From contig JAGQWW010000207.1 in assembly GCA_020436955.1 (NCBI GenBank), positions 1 through 5,414 on the forward strand: a DNA stretch of 5,414 nucleotides, in the 5' to 3' direction. The notes under the pieces were generated by a model, which ran no database searches, was not told where the DNA came from, and saw nothing but the letters and a program-made list of their open reading frames with translations. Shown in pieces: positions 5,130 through 5,414 of this stretch. The stretch's first letter is position 1. Each line of letters opens with the position of its first letter. Made by a program: the position numbers and the translations under genes. Source of the stretch: Saprospiraceae bacterium. Lineage in GTDB: Bacteria > Bacteroidota > Bacteroidia > Chitinophagales > Saprospiraceae.

Positions 5130-5162
5130 GGGAGGATGGGAGATGGGGGATAGGAGATTGGG
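5130..5162 (+). repeat. G-rich tract with four G-runs
   Basis: The runs GGG (5130-5132), GGG (5138-5140), GGGGG (5145-5149) and GGG (5160-5162) alternate with GA/AT spacers. The tract starts two bases beyond the TGATGACC box of the element at 5098-5128, where two of the other three copies have a long A/T tract. G-quadruplex formation is possible but one loop is about 10 nt. Confidence 0.45.
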
Positions 5163-5187
5163 CAAGAATTGTTTTAGACGTAGGGTA

Positions 5188-5245
5188 CGTTGCGCCCGTA
5201 GCGGTGAGTAAAATTTTCACCGCTACGGACGCGAAGCGCGCAACG
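5188..5245. repeat. Large imperfect palindrome (REP-like)
   Basis: The arms CGTTGCGC (5188-5195) and CCGTAGCGGTGA (5196-5207) pair with TCACCGCTACGG (5217-5228) and GCGCAACG (5238-5245). That gives 20 bp of pairing around a 9-nt centre, interrupted by a one-sided 9-nt insertion (5229-5237, ACGCGAAGC). It is much richer in GC than its surroundings. It looks like a repetitive extragenic palindrome or a small non-autonomous element; copies elsewhere in the genome cannot be seen from here. Confidence 0.75.
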
Positions 5246-5263
5246 AATTTTTGAGGTTTGAAT

Positions 5264-5285
5264 TTTGGATCTTGATTTTTGATTT
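5264..5285 (+). repeat. 22-nt direct repeat, right copy
   Basis: Identical over 22 nt to 28-49. It lies 18 nt after the palindrome at 5188-5245. The two copies bracket all six genes, which could be chance placement of a common intergenic repeat or the trace of a mobilised or recombined segment. Confidence 0.7.
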
Positions 5286-5414
5286 TATACTACGAAAATG
5301 TTTTTGAATAAGCCTGGTACTTAATAAACCTTGTCCAATCCTGAGTCCTTGATTTTCATTGCGCATTAAATTCTTTCCTCCTCCTAGCTTCTCTATCTAT
5401 AGGGATAATACATC

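Larger units (their letters stand above)
5129..5414. other. Gene-free repeat-rich block at the right edge
   Basis: Beyond the promoter-like element this block holds the G-rich tract, the palindrome and the 22-nt repeat, then about 130 nt of AT-rich sequence without a convincing gene. On the minus strand a short open frame from the window edge to a stop at 5356-5358 (ending RRRKEFNAQ) could be the tail of an outside gene, but 18 codons are too few to judge. Confidence 0.5.

Noticed and set aside
5223..5366. Minus-strand 47-codon frame preceded by AGGAGGAGG
   Set aside because: The purine-rich site is striking, but the frame runs through the 22-nt repeat and ends in the palindrome, and no other gene here uses a Shine-Dalgarno sequence.

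Overview
The window reads as chromosome of a Bacteroidota organism. All six genes I can support lie on the minus strand. Start codons follow AT-rich leaders with no Shine-Dalgarno sequence, and most products begin with short lipoprotein-type signal peptides. The low-complexity intergenic repeats (GGGATTAGAGGATTGGAT-like units and TTTGGATCTTGATTTTTG-like strings) remind me of Saprospiraceae/Lewinella-type genomes. That narrower placement is recollection, not something shown here. I see no tRNA, rRNA, CRISPR array, transposase or phage gene.

In transcription order (right to left) the layout is as follows. A repeat-rich gene-free block (5129-5414) holds a G-rich tract, a large imperfect palindrome and a 22-nt repeat. 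Next comes a small secreted or anchored protein (4687-5061), then three tandem paralogues of one unrecognised envelope family: 3738-4481 (lipoprotein, 247 aa), 2551-3513 (320 aa, lipobox Cys replaced by Phe) and 1228-2355 (lipoprotein, 375 aa, extra C-terminal domain). A second repeat/hairpin block follows (1086-1228). Last are two small lipoproteins that resemble each other (589-999 and 87-467). A second copy of the 22-nt repeat sits at 28-49.

The main result is regulatory. The small gene and all three paralogues are each preceded, 37-45 nt before the ATG, by the same bipartite element on the minus strand: TGATGAC(C/T)TTT, then CGATA(A/T)AG. The gap between TGATGACY and CGATA is exactly 15 nt in all four copies. 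It looks like a promoter for an alternative, probably ECF-type, sigma factor, and it does not match the Bacteroidota housekeeping consensus (TTTG / TANNTTTG). Three of the four genes also end in strong intrinsic terminators. The region is therefore a row of separately transcribed but co-regulated genes rather than an operon: a small regulon of envelope proteins. The two left-hand lipoprotein genes lack this element and look like a separate pair.

No gene here can be given a function. The paralogues share a core of about 170 residues (TGxxxxxxPxPxxW, then PGNTxxQ, then VKxIEF...KGxxIxH). They differ in N-terminal linkers, membrane attachment and C-terminal tails, which suggests related envelope proteins that have diverged in where they sit or what they bind.
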